From: Melieria omissa | Lineage: Eukaryota > Arthropoda > Insecta > Diptera > Ulidiidae | Reading direction: 5' to 3' | Length of the DNA: 64,000 nucleotides | Assembly: GCA_963971225.1 (NCBI GenBank) | Contig: OZ020269.1 | Coordinates: 19,094,921-19,158,920, forward strand | Shown: positions 46,901 through 58,700 of the stretch, one piece after another | Position numbering within the stretch: position 1 is the first letter of the stretch | Layout of the letters: every line of letters starts with the position of its first letter | Made by a program: the position numbers and the translations under genes | Notes under the pieces: generated by a model | Told to the model about the DNA's origin: nothing | What the model saw: the letters and a program-made list of their open reading frames with translations, nothing else | The model's database searches: none

Positions 46901-48720
46901 CCATGAAGTCAGCGCACAGTGATTGAGATGAACGACATTTAATTATTCATGTGTGAATTGAATGCAGCTTACATTTGAATGGAACTGCCAGCGTTATTTT
47001 GAAACTCTGTAAAAAATTTTCACCAATAAAATTGTATGCATAAATTTTTTATATTCTGCACTAAAGGATTCAGAGTTGCACAGAAAAAACATACAACAAA
47101 CTGCACTGCACGTACACAGACGCAATTACGGCGAAAATCACGAAATTGCCAAACGTGTGGGTGGAGATTGCGTGCGCGCGCGCATGCGCACCACAAAAAC
47201 ACCGTTTTGATTTTGTTGTAATCGTTTTTTTTTTTGGTTTGTTTATTTGTTGTTTCGAACTTGCGAACCGTGAATCACACAACACAACACAGTACGCAGT
47301 GAGCGTTTCAGGGCGGATGTAATCACGTTGCGTATGTAACGCTCCTGCGTCTTAACAGGGACTGTGCAAGTGCTGATTGTTGTTGGTATTGGAGTTGTTG
47401 TTTCTGCATTCACAAACAATTATGTTACGCGCCGGAGAATGCGTCATCAGGACTATGGTCCGTGTGCCCTTGTGCCGCAATAATGCCAACAAACCAACAA
47501 ATAAACAGACAACAATACCAACAACAACAACAAACACGTAGTGGTAATAATGACAATAACAACCGAGGCAGCGCGGCCATAAATTTATGCAGACGATAGA
47601 CAAGACAACTTTCACGGCAACGCAACGCAACGCAACATCGACCAAAGAGCTCGAACAACAATGGCAACAAAAACACCACGAATAACGTCGATAACGATGA
47701 CACGCACCAAGCCACAAGCCACCAACAAGCTTACAGTATTTACTTATGCTGCATTCGCCGCGACCGACGACCGGCTTCGAGCGCTGTGAGAGACCAACTA
47801 AAAAAGTCAACAACGTGTGTTTGCCGTAGAAACAAAAGTCGCAGCAGACCCGGACAGGCCAACAACAAAAGCAACAACAACGACGGGGCAGCAGCAATTG
47901 AAGACGAGAAAGAAAGAAAGAAGACGCTGAAATGTGGCGTTCGAGCGAGCTTAAAACTGAAAACCCCCGAGGGCGAAAGGCGGTGGGAGGGGGGCCAGAG
48001 AGCGCGCAAACACTTGTTGTCAGCTGCGAAGAGAGTTTTGTAAAACCAGCCAATGTTTTCGATACCAGCACCAAGAGTCAGCGAGAGCAAGAGAGTGGGG
48101 AAAAAGTGAGAGAGAGTGAGAGAGAAAGAGAGCGCGCTTAAACAAAAACTGCGTTCGCCGTAGTGGGTAGTGGGAGCGCAAAGACGCTGGCGGCCTGGAC
48201 TTGAAGCTGTGGCTCTTGCGCTTTATTGTTGTTTACTGGGGCCGTTGTTCATCTAGCTATCTATGTGTGGACACACACACACACACACATACACAAGCAA
48301 CTACAAAGCCGATCCTCACAATGAACGCTGAAGTAATTCTTATTATTAGCTATGGAATGAGACGCAACGGGACAGTTTGGGGCCGCCCAGCTGGACGGAC
48401 AACGCAAGCAGCGGCAGCAGCAGAAGCATCATTGACTTATCAGCTGCCGGCTTCCTCTCCCCGTCTACCCAACGCCACCCAGCAGTCAACGCAATTCACT
48501 GACTACGCGGTGCAGTGCAGCCGATTGCCAGCAAAGACTACAACACCATCAACAACAACAACTAACTTAGTAGTAGCAGTAGTTAGTGACTTTCTTTAGC
48601 ACGCTGACTCGACTCGACTCGAATCGACAGCGAAAAAAATCAAACAACAGAATTTCTTTAGAATTCTTTCAACATGCAGTGCAGTGGTCGCGTGCCACGC
48701 GAGCGCGTTACACTGTGACG
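46901..48720. promoter_or_regulatory. GC-rich, GAGA-rich candidate regulatory block
   Basis: This is the longest GC-rich, repeat-poor stretch in the window. It holds GCGCGCGCATGCGCAC at about 47175, dense CAACAAC triplets at 47515-47660 and a GAGAG cluster at 48080-48140 (AGCGAGAGCAAGAGAGTGGG, GAGAGAGTGAGAGAGAAAGA). GAGAG words are binding sites for GAGA factor in Drosophila. The long frames on both strands (up to 240 codons) overlap each other, are low complexity and lack domains. I infer a promoter, untranslated exon or enhancer; direction and start are not determinable. Confidence 0.3.
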
Positions 48721-49059
48721 AAGACTAGACTTATTGTTGTTGTTGTTGTTATTGTTGTTGGCAGCAATTCCCGGAAAACTACCGCTATGTGTAGTGGTTT
48801 CAACGTCTATTTTAATTCATCACGGGTTATTCAATGCTCCAACCACGCGGTTTTACTCTGCGCTGGCATCTTTTTTTTACGCTCGTAGCGGGATTTGTTT
48901 GTGCTATTTATGTACATAAAGATGTACGTAGTCGGAGAGTGGAGTGGGCCGAAAAAGTTTTGAAAATGTCACACTACAGATTTTCAACACTTCTAGGGCA
49001 ACAACACGATTAGCAGGAACAACAACAAAATTGTTTATTTGAGAGATGAACTGAAATTA
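48721..49059. other. Non-coding DNA
   Basis: Starts with a GTT triplet run at 48735-48760. No gene is seen. Confidence 0.3.
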
Positions 49060-49990
49060 GATTCAACGACAGCTGTGGGGAAATGACGAAAGGGATGAGA
49101 AGAAAAAAGGTGAACGAGATAAATAAGTAAGAGGTAGAAAAGAGTGAAGAAGAGTAGAAAAACATTATTCGAAGAGGAAGAAAGGGTTAAGGGAAATCAA
49201 GTTAAAGATCGAAGGACAAAGCACAAATGGAATGAATGGATGGATGCAGTGGCGCATACAGGAAGGGGGCTTGGGGGGTTGAAACCCTTCAAATACAAAT
49301 ACATAGCTGATGCAAACTATGGTATTTGGATCAAAAGTGGTCCCCCAAAATGAAATCACTGGATGAATGTGATGGGGAAAAGTAAGATAAGAAAGATAAG
49401 AAGATAAGAAAACTATAGAAACGGGGAAAAAGAGAATAAAGAGAATGCAAAAAGGTATAGTCAGATGATAGGACTAAGAAAATGGAGAAAAAAGCACTAA
49501 AAGGTATAGAAGAGAAATAATTTTAGCAGCAAAGCAGATGAAAATAGAGAAAGAGGAAGACAAAATTACTTAAAGGAGAATTGCTTGAGGATGGGAAGTA
49601 AATAAAAAATAAAGAATAAAATAATAGAGAAGTGAGGATCTTTAATAAAAAAAAACTAGATAGTACAAAAGAGAAAAGTATAGGAGTATAGAAAATAAAA
49701 AGGAAGATGAGATAATAATGAAAAACACAAATGAATATAAGGGAAATTGCAGGATATCGATTAAACGATTTTTAAAGAAAACCGGAAAAGTAAAACCACC
49801 GAAAAAAGACAGAATCAAATAAATAAGTGGCATTTAACTTAGCCAAGAAGAATCAGAAAGGAACGGAGCAAATATCATTAAAGATTTTAAAAACGAAACC
49901 AGGAATAGTTTAAAAAATGTAAAATGAATAAACTTAAAAGAAATTTTAGAATGGAATAGGAAATATAAACCAGATTTGAAATAGCGAACA
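49060..49990 (+). repeat. Purine-rich strand tract
   Basis: For almost 900 bases the plus strand is mostly A and G (GAAGAGTAGAAAAACATT, GATAAGAAAGATAAGAAGAT and similar), interrupted briefly at 49245-49365. It abuts a pyrimidine-rich pentamer array on the same strand. No codon structure is seen. Confidence 0.65.
49247..49365 (+). repeat. hAT-like left terminus, CAGTGGCGCATACAGG
   Basis: Starts CAGTGGCGCATACAGGAAGG, followed by GGGGCTTGGGGGGTTGAAAC, a G-rich terminus type seen on insect DNA transposons. An inverted relative (CAGTGTCGCACACAGG in reverse complement) ends at 51075. A single 1.83-kb element enclosing the pentamer array is possible, but flanking 8-mers (GATGGATG and AAACTATA) do not match. 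Confidence 0.45.
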
Positions 49991-50002
49991 TAGCGATGTC
50001 TC

Positions 50003-50757
50003 TCTATTCTATTCTATTCTATTCTATTCTATTCTATTCTATTCTATTCTATTCTATTCTATTCTATTCTAATGTAATGTAATCTAAGCTAATCTAATCT
50101 AATCGAATCGAATCGAATCGAATCTAATCGAATCGAATCGAATCGAATCGAATCGAATCTAATCTAATCTAATCTAATCTAATCTAATCTAATCTAATCT
50201 AATCTAATCTAATCTAATCTAATCTATTCTATTCTATTCTACTCTCTTCTATTCTACTCTCTTCTATTCTACTCTCTTCTATTCTACTCTCTTCTATTCT
50301 ATTCTACTCTCTTCTATTCTATTCGTTTCTATTCTATTCTATTCTATTCTATTCTATTCTATTCTATTCTATTCTATTCTATTCTATTCTATTCTATTCT
50401 CTTCTATTCTATTCTATTCTATTCTATTCTATTCTATTCTATTCTATTCTATTCTATTCTATTCTATTCTATTCTATTCTATTCTATTCTATTCTATTCT
50501 ATTCTATTCTATTCTATTCTATTCTATTCTATTCTATTCTATTCTATTCTATTCTATTCTATTCTATTCTATTCTATTCTATTCTATTCTATTCTATTCT
50601 ATTCTATTCTATTCTATTCTATTCTATTCTATTCTATTCTATTCTATTCTATTCTATTCTATTCTATTCTATTCTATTCTATTCTATTCTATTCTATTCT
50701 ATTCTATTCTATTCTATTCTATTCCATTCTATTCTATTCTACTCACTCTATTCTATT
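50003..50757 (+). repeat. (ATTCT)n pentanucleotide satellite with variant blocks
   Basis: About 755 bp of uninterrupted pentamers. Blocks run in order: ATTCT (to about 50070), AATCT/AATCG (about 50080-50223), a 15-bp higher-order unit ATTCTACTCTCTTCT repeated about five times (about 50235-50320), then nearly pure ATTCT for about 400 bp. Block boundaries show that whole sub-arrays expanded separately. Reported length may be limited by assembly. Confidence 0.97.
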
Positions 50758-51075
50758 TGCAAAAAATGATCTTCATTGAATGAGGGAGACTTGGAAAAGA
50801 TAGATTGGCAATTTGAAGGTTAAAAATGGTAGAAAATGCAAAACTGTAAACGATTTAGAGAAGAAGAAAAGCGGTCAAACAGAGAAAGTACTGAGAAGTA
50901 CTACAAAGTTAATGTATTATTAGACTTAGAAGTATACAGAGACGTCCGCCCCCCCCTCCTCACTCTTTGTTCGTCACAACGATTGTCGGTGACAAATATG
51001 GTTTCTCATAGAATTGGACTTGAAAGTTGTGAAGAAACCCTTCTCCCCCTAAAAGAAACCCTGTGTGCGACACTG
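50758..51075 (-). repeat. Right flank of pentamer array with inverted hAT-like end
   Basis: On the minus strand from 51075: CAGTGTCGCACACAGG, then TTTCTTTTAGGGGG, then AACCATATTTGTCACC. This parallels the terminus at 49247 (CAGTGxCGCAxACAGG and a G-rich stretch). GACAAATATGGTTTC and ATTGGACTTGAAAGTTGTG also match 5883-5930. So 51075 is a terminus of a dispersed DNA element. Confidence 0.5.
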
Positions 51076-53639
51076 AAACTATATGTTAAAAGAGACTGGA
51101 GCACGTAGCACGAGATAGGGAACAAAATCAGCTAACTGTATAAAATGAAGAAAATTACAAACAACTATAACAAAGCTGTAGATGCAGCAGCAGCAGTGGA
51201 CGTTCACATAGCACCAAAAGAGAGCACAAGAATTTTCAGATAAACCAGCACAAGTTAATAATAAAATGTGAAAAAAAATTTACATATTCAATTCACAAAG
51301 CGGCAGCAACATGCTGGGCAGCACAGCATGGCGCCACATAAATTACAACAATGCATGACAACAATGTTTTCTGGGTGAAGTGGATTATGACTACAGACAG
51401 GAATGTAGGAAGAATGAATGCGTTCGCCTGATGTGATAACAAAAGACTGAAGAGTGGAAAATGTGTCACACCAGCCACCAGAAGAAATTCGAAAGAAATG
51501 TGTGAAAAATTTTGAGTGCAAATAAATGAAAGATAAAATGGTGAGACGAATAGAAACGACTTGATTTTGAATGGATGTCAAAACATAATTAAAATTACTA
51601 CAAGTCAATTGGGTGCGGTACAAAGTGTAAATAAAAAAAGACTTATTAGAATCTCTTTAAACTGAATCAAGAAAGCCTACATGAACAATTAATGACAAAA
51701 TTTCAGCTGAGTAATGAAGCGCATGCAACCACCACATGAAACTATGGCAAGAAATGCAAGCAAAACAAAAGTCATTCACTTTTCAACGCATTTAAATGCT
51801 TTCGATTTTTTGCAATAGAACAATAACAAAGCCTAATAGGCTCACCCCGCGTGCATTTGGAAGGCATTAATTCTACCCTCATTGGCTTGAAGCCGCTTTT
51901 TAGGCAAAGCAACTGCACACAGCACAGTGAACGTTAATTAAAAAGCAAAAGAGAAGCCATACCGATGCGTCTTTATGGGTGAAACACACAAACACACACA
52001 CACACACAGAGCGTACAGAGAAAAGCGCCGGGCGGGTCAGGTGGCGATAGCAGAAAAAACAAAACAAACCACCTGCACGGCACTAAGTCGCAGCGAATAG
52101 GGTTAATAACATTTTAGAGGTAATGCCAGCGTTGAATTGAGCCCACAAAGCGAATGCATTTTCATTACAAGTTTTGGTGCATTGCGTTTGAATGAAAGAC
52201 GATGGCGATGGCGATGCAAAACGATTATCAGCCTTCGAAATCAGCGCTTTCCGAGTAAAAGCGTTCATGGTGACTTGAAGGTATAAATGTTGAAATCATA
52301 AACTATGAAAATGTTGGTGACAGTCAATTGCACAGCAACTGACAGTGGCGGCAGCGGCAGGAGGCGCAGCTGTGCGGACACGCAGAGACAAAGAAGAAAG
52401 CAATTAAAATCATATTTAGAGAAAATGAATTGAAATGAAAAGTGCGGCAAAATGCGGAGCAATACGCTGCTGATGGAAGGAGTTGATGCAACAACAAAAA
52501 CAGCAACAAAATTGCAGCGGCGCTCATGCACAAAGATGGCGCTTTCTATGCGCAACCAGATAAGCGGAGGCAGAGCGAGGGAAATAAATCTGAACGAAAC
52601 ATAGAAAACCACAAAAAAACTGCAACAAAACAGAAAAAGAGGGAAAACTGCACTTGGCAGTGGCCATAAAATATTAAGAAAAATTTGTTTTTACTATTTT
52701 TCGGGGGAGGGAAAATATTATTAAAATTTATGAGATGCAAAAATTAAATTTCGTAAAATTTCAAGTCAACTTATCAGACCGAAGAGGGCGGAGTTCAACT
52801 GCAACGAAAAATAGAAATTCAAATTGAATTTGAAATAAAAAATAGCGACAGGCAGACAAACGTGGAGAAGGGGGAAGCGGTGACAGCACGATGGCTGCCG
52901 CAGCGCGACAAACGCGCAAATGCTGAAATTTATGCGAGCGTAAGGCGTTGAAAAAAAGCAAGTTTTGATATGACAAAAGACAGAAAAAAATAAAAAAAAA
53001 ATAAATGGCAATTGCGAGTCGACGTAACAGGCAGCACGTTGTACTGTGAAGCTGGCGCAGCTTGAATTCAATGGCAATTATGGGCAAAATTAAACGCCTG
53101 CAAATTTCACAAACAAATGAAAAAAATAGAAAATTTAAAACTAAAAAAAACCACACATAAAAACGAAATAGAAAACGCAGCACAGTTGAATGAAGAAGAA
53201 AAAAAAAACAAAAAAATAAAAGAAAAATTAATAAAAAAAAAACAACAGACAGCGCATGCGCGTCGTCCGTTTGTCTCGCGCCAATAAGCCGAGTTGACAG
53301 TTGGCGGAAAATGTGCAACACACCCAAACAGACAAATGAAAAAGTGTAGCCGAAGAGACGCAACTCATGGACAGCGGCATTTGTGCAAGTCGACAGCGAT
53401 CACTGACGCTGTCATGAACGCAATTAAAGCGGAAATTGCAAGCAGATGCATGACTTGAAAATATGCAAACATAAAATATGATGAATACATTTAAAACTAT
53501 TTGGGGAAAAACTAACATAACAGTGAGACGAAGCGTGAATTGTATCGGCTTTGATTGGTAACTAACTCAAAATCTAAGAAATCGAATCCAATCTAACGCA
53601 AAACCTAATATTAATAATAATATTTGAGACTATTGGGCA
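51076..53639. other. Non-coding DNA
   Basis: CA run at 51987-52008. Minus-strand frames of 100-200 codons at 52265-53518 are Phe/Leu/Cys-rich translations of A-rich DNA and share no domain. No element ends are recognised. Confidence 0.4.
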
Positions 53640-53905
53640 CTGCGATCAGTGTAGATCTTTTGTGCAAGCCTGGTTTAACCCTCTAAGTTGAGGCTTTTTA
53701 TAAGTTTAAGCACTCTTTGGGGTTCTAGATTCCAGATCTTTTTCGGGGCTATAGTGGTCGCCCCTAGCTGGAGAAATCTTTTTTTGCTGAGTGCGGGACA
53801 ATCACAGAGAACGTGAATGGAGGTTTCTGTTTCTTGATTGCATTTCATGCAGACATCTAAAGATGAGACAAGCTTAGACATATTGTAAACAAATAGCTTT
53901 GACAC
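53640..53905 (-). pseudogene. C-terminal fragment of a non-LTR retrotransposon ORF
   Basis: The minus strand reads SSLDVCMKCNQETETSIHVL, then CDCPALSKKRFLQLGATTI, ending KSLNLEG and a stop at 53675. The C-x2-C...H...C pattern with ETSxHVLCxCPAL is the C-terminal motif of RNase H-bearing non-LTR elements. It matches LCRFCMEDDETS near 61.48 kb before that copy breaks. After the stop comes CACAAAAGATCTACACTGAT, then CGCAGTG, a variant of the LINE terminal signature. It is 5' truncated. Confidence 0.7.
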
Positions 53906-54920
53906 ATTAGTGATTTAATTTTTGCGTTGTGCGATTATGTTTGATTTTGTGCCAAATAATCGTTATTTGCGAAAAGTGTTAATTTTCTTCTTTCATTCGA
54001 AGAAAACGGCTGCTGAATCGCATCGAAAGCTCAAAAAGTGTACAGAGATGTTGCTCTGAGTAAAACAACGTGTCGTGATTGGTGCGATTGCTTCAGAGAC
54101 GGCGATTTCAAGGCCAAAAACCTTCGAAGACGATGAATTGGAGGCAGTGCTCGATGAGGATTCGTGCCACACGCAAGAAAAGCTTGCTTAAGCTTTACGA
54201 GTTACCCGTAAAACCATTTTCAAGCGATTGGTTGCTTTGGGAATGATTCAAAAGCAATCAACTTGGGTCAACTTGGGATCAATTTCCTATGATATGAAGC
54301 CAAGAGACGTTGAGCGTATTTTTTCGCCTGTGAACAACTGCTCCAGCGGCAAGAAACGAAGGGGTTTTTCGTCGCATTGTGAAGGATGAAGAAAAATGGA
54401 TTAATTACAGCAACCCAAATAGAAATAAATCTTGGGGACTGCCCGAACACGCTTCTATATTGGCGGCTCGCCCGAATATTAACGCCGCGAGGGTTATGCT
54501 GTGTATTTGGTGGGATCAGATCGGTGTGTTTTGTTATGAGCTGTTGAAACCGAGCGAAATCATCACTAAATCAGAACGAAATTATCACTGGGGAACGGTT
54601 TTGAACTAAATGGATGCGATTGAGCCGAGCATTGCACGAAAAACGGCCACAAAAAAGTGAGTCGACCTCATGTTGCCAAACCCGTTAAAACCTACTTGGA
54701 AACCCAGATATTGCGCCGTCTGATTATTACTTGTTTCGTTCGATGGCTTAGGGTTTGGGTGATCAGCATTTCCGCTCATACAACAACATCACAAAATCGC
54801 TTGATTCGTTGAAACCTTCACAAAAGACGAAAACTTTTACCGTCAAGGTATTCGAACTCTGCCAGAAAGGTGGGGAAAAAGTTTCAGCCAGCGATGTGCA
54901 ACACTTTGAATGATTCATTT
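53906..54920 (+). pseudogene. Near full-length but dead mariner transposase
   Basis: The plus strand translates in shifting frames through nearly the whole family: FVPNNRYLRKVLIFF and KTAAESHRKL (N-terminus), FEDDELEAVLDEDSCHTQEKL (second helix-turn-helix), MKPRDVER, EEKWINYSNPNRNKSW (first catalytic Asp region), MLCIWWDQIGV (second Asp present), YELLKPSE, then PHVAKPVKTYLETQ and finally LPERWGKSFSASDVQHFE. The HDN third-Asp motif is lost in a deletion near 54657. Several stops and frameshifts are visible. No terminal repeats were identified. It is related to, but clearly diverged from, copies A and B. Confidence 0.82.
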
Positions 54921-54924
54921 ATAG

Positions 54925-55703
54925 CATTTTTTTTAAATACACAGTGTGTCCTATGGAAAACGGAACTTTTTCCAAATAAAGACAAAAACTCAATATTCCG
55001 GCAAATCTCATTTATTTTATTCAAAATAGTCTCCTTCCGCATCAATACAACGTTTTGCACTATCAATTAACATATCGAATGAGTTTTTGAGATCATTTTT
55101 ATCCATCGACTTTAATATGTCGGTCGTCAATCTTTGGATGGCCTCTACGTCGGCATAACATTTTCCTTTCATAGGAAAGTGCAATTTGGAGAACAAGTAA
55201 AAGTCGCACGGAGCCAAATCCGACGAGTACGGTGAATGGTTGATGGTTAAAATGGAATTTTTGATCAAAAAATCCTTGATCAAGTTCGATCGATGAGACG
55301 GGGCATTATCATGCAACAAACGCCAGCTCCCTTTTTCATGGTATGGTATGGTATGGCACACGACGAATACGGCAGAGCAAACGCTTCATAACACCAAGAT
55401 AAAACACAGCAGTAATCGTTTGACCAGGTGGAACGAATTCACGATGAATAATACCCTCCGAATCGTAGAAACAAATCAACATTGTCTTCACTTTTGACTT
55501 CGAACCACGGTATTCGAAGGACCTGGATGTTCTTCGTCCTGAATGTCTTCACGACCTTCCTGGAACCGCTTATACCACTCATACACCCTGGTACGGGATA
55601 GAAAATTATCGCCATAAACTTGTTTCAGCAAATTATGCGTCTCAGTAAAGGATTTACCGCGTTTAAAACAGAACTTAATATTTGCTCTTTGTTCGAAGTT
55701 CAT
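54925..55703 (-). pseudogene. Mariner of a different subfamily (rosa-like?), deleted
   Basis: The minus strand begins MNFEQRANIKFCFKRGKSFT at 55703 and runs through RVYEWYKRFQEGREDIQDEE (first helix-turn-helix and linker). It jumps by internal deletion to KVKTMLICFYDSEGI (second catalytic Asp) and PPGQT. It is frameshifted within the ATGGT repeat at about 55338-55357. It then continues LLHDNAPSHRSNLIKDFLIK (third Asp) and SPYSSDLAPCDFYLFSKLHF, ending DAEGDYFE at 55017. The first Asp region is missing. Sequence differs strongly from the other mariners here. I recall rosa/DD41D-type elements of Ceratitis having this kind of N-terminus, but I cannot confirm it. Confidence 0.8.
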
Positions 55704-58700
55704 TTTTCGACCGATACCACAAACGCACTGTCACTTTGAGCGCGATATTTTGGTTTCCATTAAACCAAATGTCATACAATTTTGACAGGATGTCAGTTAA
55801 GAATGTACCTTTCCATTGCTAACATCCACCAATAGGTGGCGCCAATATAAATCGATGCTCGATTGCTGATCGATAAAAACAGCGCGAACTAAGTTGAGCA
55901 CCTAACAAGAAAAAAATCTGTTCTACCAATATTTCTACTATTTTTTCTACCATCTCTATGTATCACTAACACTCCCCTAATGTTTATTAAATAGTAAGAC
56001 TGGCTTGACCAAACATTGATTTAAAGCCATTCACAGTTATGTTCCATGTAAACATAAAATTTTTAGAATTGTGTTCAACATTTTTAAAACAATCTAACAC
56101 CGTGTGCAGTTATCTACAGTTGCTTGATGCCATACCATGCAATCATTTAGCTGATGAGTTACTGACCCTAAGCGCTCCTTTTCTCACTCATTGTATTTGT
56201 TGTGGTCTGTGGAGCGTTTGCCACTTGCTGTACTTAAGTAACATTCAGCAGTGAAAAGGCACAGCTTTAACACATTTTCAACACAACCTGCAGTGCTCAT
56301 AAATTTCTTTGCGCCCTGGCCGCATTTAACATTCATACATACAACAATTGCTCTCATTTTCGTGCGTTCGGTCCTAACCTCGCGGGCCGCTTGGCTCTCT
56401 ACAAGATGCACACTACGAGTGTCTACTATGCTGTGCGCAACAGCTTGTGCGCCCTAAGCGTAGCCTAATTTCTTTACTTACTTCCAACCCACTGCCCATA
56501 ATTCTTAACTTCCCCCCTCCCCCCATGCCGACAACTTTGGAGCGAACGCAAAACAGTAGAAAACTTTGCATATTTATGGCCAACTGTTGCTGCCAAGAGC
56601 ATTTGTTGTTGTTGTTGTTGCTGTTATTGATGTTGATGTTGCTATTGTTGTCATTGCTGTTGATGTCGACGTTGCTGTGCAGCGCCGTAGCAATGTTTTT
56701 CTTTTTAAGTTTTCTAAATTATGTTTTGTTGTTATTGTTTTTGTTGTTGTTTTGTTGCTATTTTTGTTGTTGTCTGTTTCATAGTTGATTATCCTCTCGT
56801 TTTCACCCATTCCCACTATTGTTTCATGTGGGCAATGGGGGCTGATGTTGTTGTTGTTGTGCGCTCAGCTGCCGCCAACTTTAAGTTAAGTTAATGTAGG
56901 CAGACAGTCGAACACCAAACAGGCGGCAGACGGTAGGGCAGTCGCCGAGGCACATTGGCACCAGCCACACGACAGCCTGACTGCCTGCCTGCGCCATGTC
57001 GAAACGCAACCACTCGGAACGTGGCCGACTGGCGGTTCTGGCTGCCTGGCGGTTCGGTTGCTGCAATTCTTTTGTGTTGTCATCTTCATATGCGATGCAG
57101 TTTCCCGCGCGGTTGTACATAGTTTCTTGTTTTCCCGCGCACATCGTCTGACTGAAGACAACGCGCGACGACGACAACAACGACAACGACGACGCCTCTG
57201 CATTTTGGCCTGCACTCGTTTGCGCATTTGGCCCTTTTGCAATTGCCGGTTTTTTGGAGTTGTCTGGTGTCGCTGTCTGGTTTGTTCTGCTGCGGCTGCT
57301 ACTTCGGCACTGTTGGCTTGTCGTGGGTTTTGGCGAGGCGCACAACAAGGCGGCAGTTGATTATGGCAGGCGCTGCCTTTGCGCAATTATTTATTGCCAA
57401 CAACAATGTTGGCAACACGGCTGGATTTCCCTTTCACCGGCGGCCGGGAGTTGAGTGTTGAATTTCATTAATGTTGGCCACATTTCGACTGGTGTTGTAC
57501 TTCATTTGGGGCATTAAAAATCCAAAGACTTTATGGAGTGTTTAACTTTTGATTTGAACAATTTTGGGAGATGAAAAGCATTTGAAAAGGCATTGGCAAA
57601 AGATTAATGAAATATAGGAAGAAGGAAGCAGGAAATTGCTTTGAAACTATACTTAACAACTTTATTAATTTTTATTAAATTTTTCCTGCAATTTAAGTGT
57701 GATTTTCCAAACATATGGAAGCAAAAAACATATGAATATAAAATTTATTCAGTTACATTCAACTTTGATGCAGCAAAACGCATAGTTCAAAGCAGCGGAA
57801 GTTTGAAATCGATGAGCGGCAGCAGCGAGCAGAACTGAAGTGTTGCCACACTAAACGGACAACAGGGGTTTGCACGTTGCTAATGTGGTGCGGCAATAAT
57901 TGCATTCAGATCAGAGCTAATCAACGGTAGCAATCAATCAACAACAAAAACAACAATCAGACAATCCGACCAGGCAATCGAAGCAATCGAAGAAAGCAAG
58001 CAAAAACAATAAGAAAAACAACAATAATAACGCAGCTGAAAAAACAATGAGCAGTTAAAGCGCAATAGCAACAACAACCATAATTGCAGTTACAACATTA
58101 GCCAACGCCGGCGATGTGAATGAGGAAAAAAAATTAAATCACAACAAGTCCAACAAAAACTAAAAAAACAAGCTGCCAGCAAAACCACAACCAGAAAACT
58201 AGGAAAAAAAAGTAGAGCTAACATAGCAGTAAATGCAGCAGCCACATTCACAGCAACAACAACAACAACAATAATAATAAAATAATAACAATAGATGCAA
58301 CAAGTTGTCGAAGTTGAGAAAAAAAGCTGGGAAACTGGTGTTTGGTGCCAATATTGGCCGATCATGGCGGCATTGTTGCAACATGGTCGCCTTAACGGCC
58401 ATGGCGAGCGCAGCAGCAACAACAACAACAACAATAATCCCGAACAGCAGCAGCAGCATGTTTCCGCGGTCAACAACATAAAATGCGCGCGCACGCAGCG
58501 TACGCGCAGAGTGCAAGAGGCTAATTGCAAGCTGCCGATTGAAATTTGTTGCTGCAACAGATGCAACAGTTGCAGCTAACAAGTTCAAAAACAGCGCAAA
58601 GAGAGAGTGATGCAACGGTTGTTTGTTGCACTTACACACACATGCAACAAAAAATATACAACCGCAATAATTAGCAACAACAACAAGTGCAGCCGTTGCA

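Noticed and set aside
46510..46926. 138-codon plus-strand frame
   Set aside because: No domain, no codon bias and no nearby exon signals.
47352..48074. 240-codon minus-strand open frame and overlapping frames on both strands
   Set aside because: Overlapping long frames in several registers follow CAA/GTT triplets and GC-richness; Cys/Val runs and absence of any domain point to a non-coding GC-rich block.
52761..53363. 200-codon minus-strand open frame
   Set aside because: Phe/Leu/Cys-rich translation of A-rich sequence; no domain and no splice or start context.
56886..57386. 166-codon minus-strand frame with Arg/Cys runs
   Set aside because: GC-rich triplet region with three overlapping frames on two strands; no domain.
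58295..58579. 94-codon plus-strand frame with poly-Asn and poly-Gln
   Set aside because: Looks like a fly N-terminal exon because of CAA/CAG runs, but the opposite strand is equally open and no splice donor or conserved block is evident.
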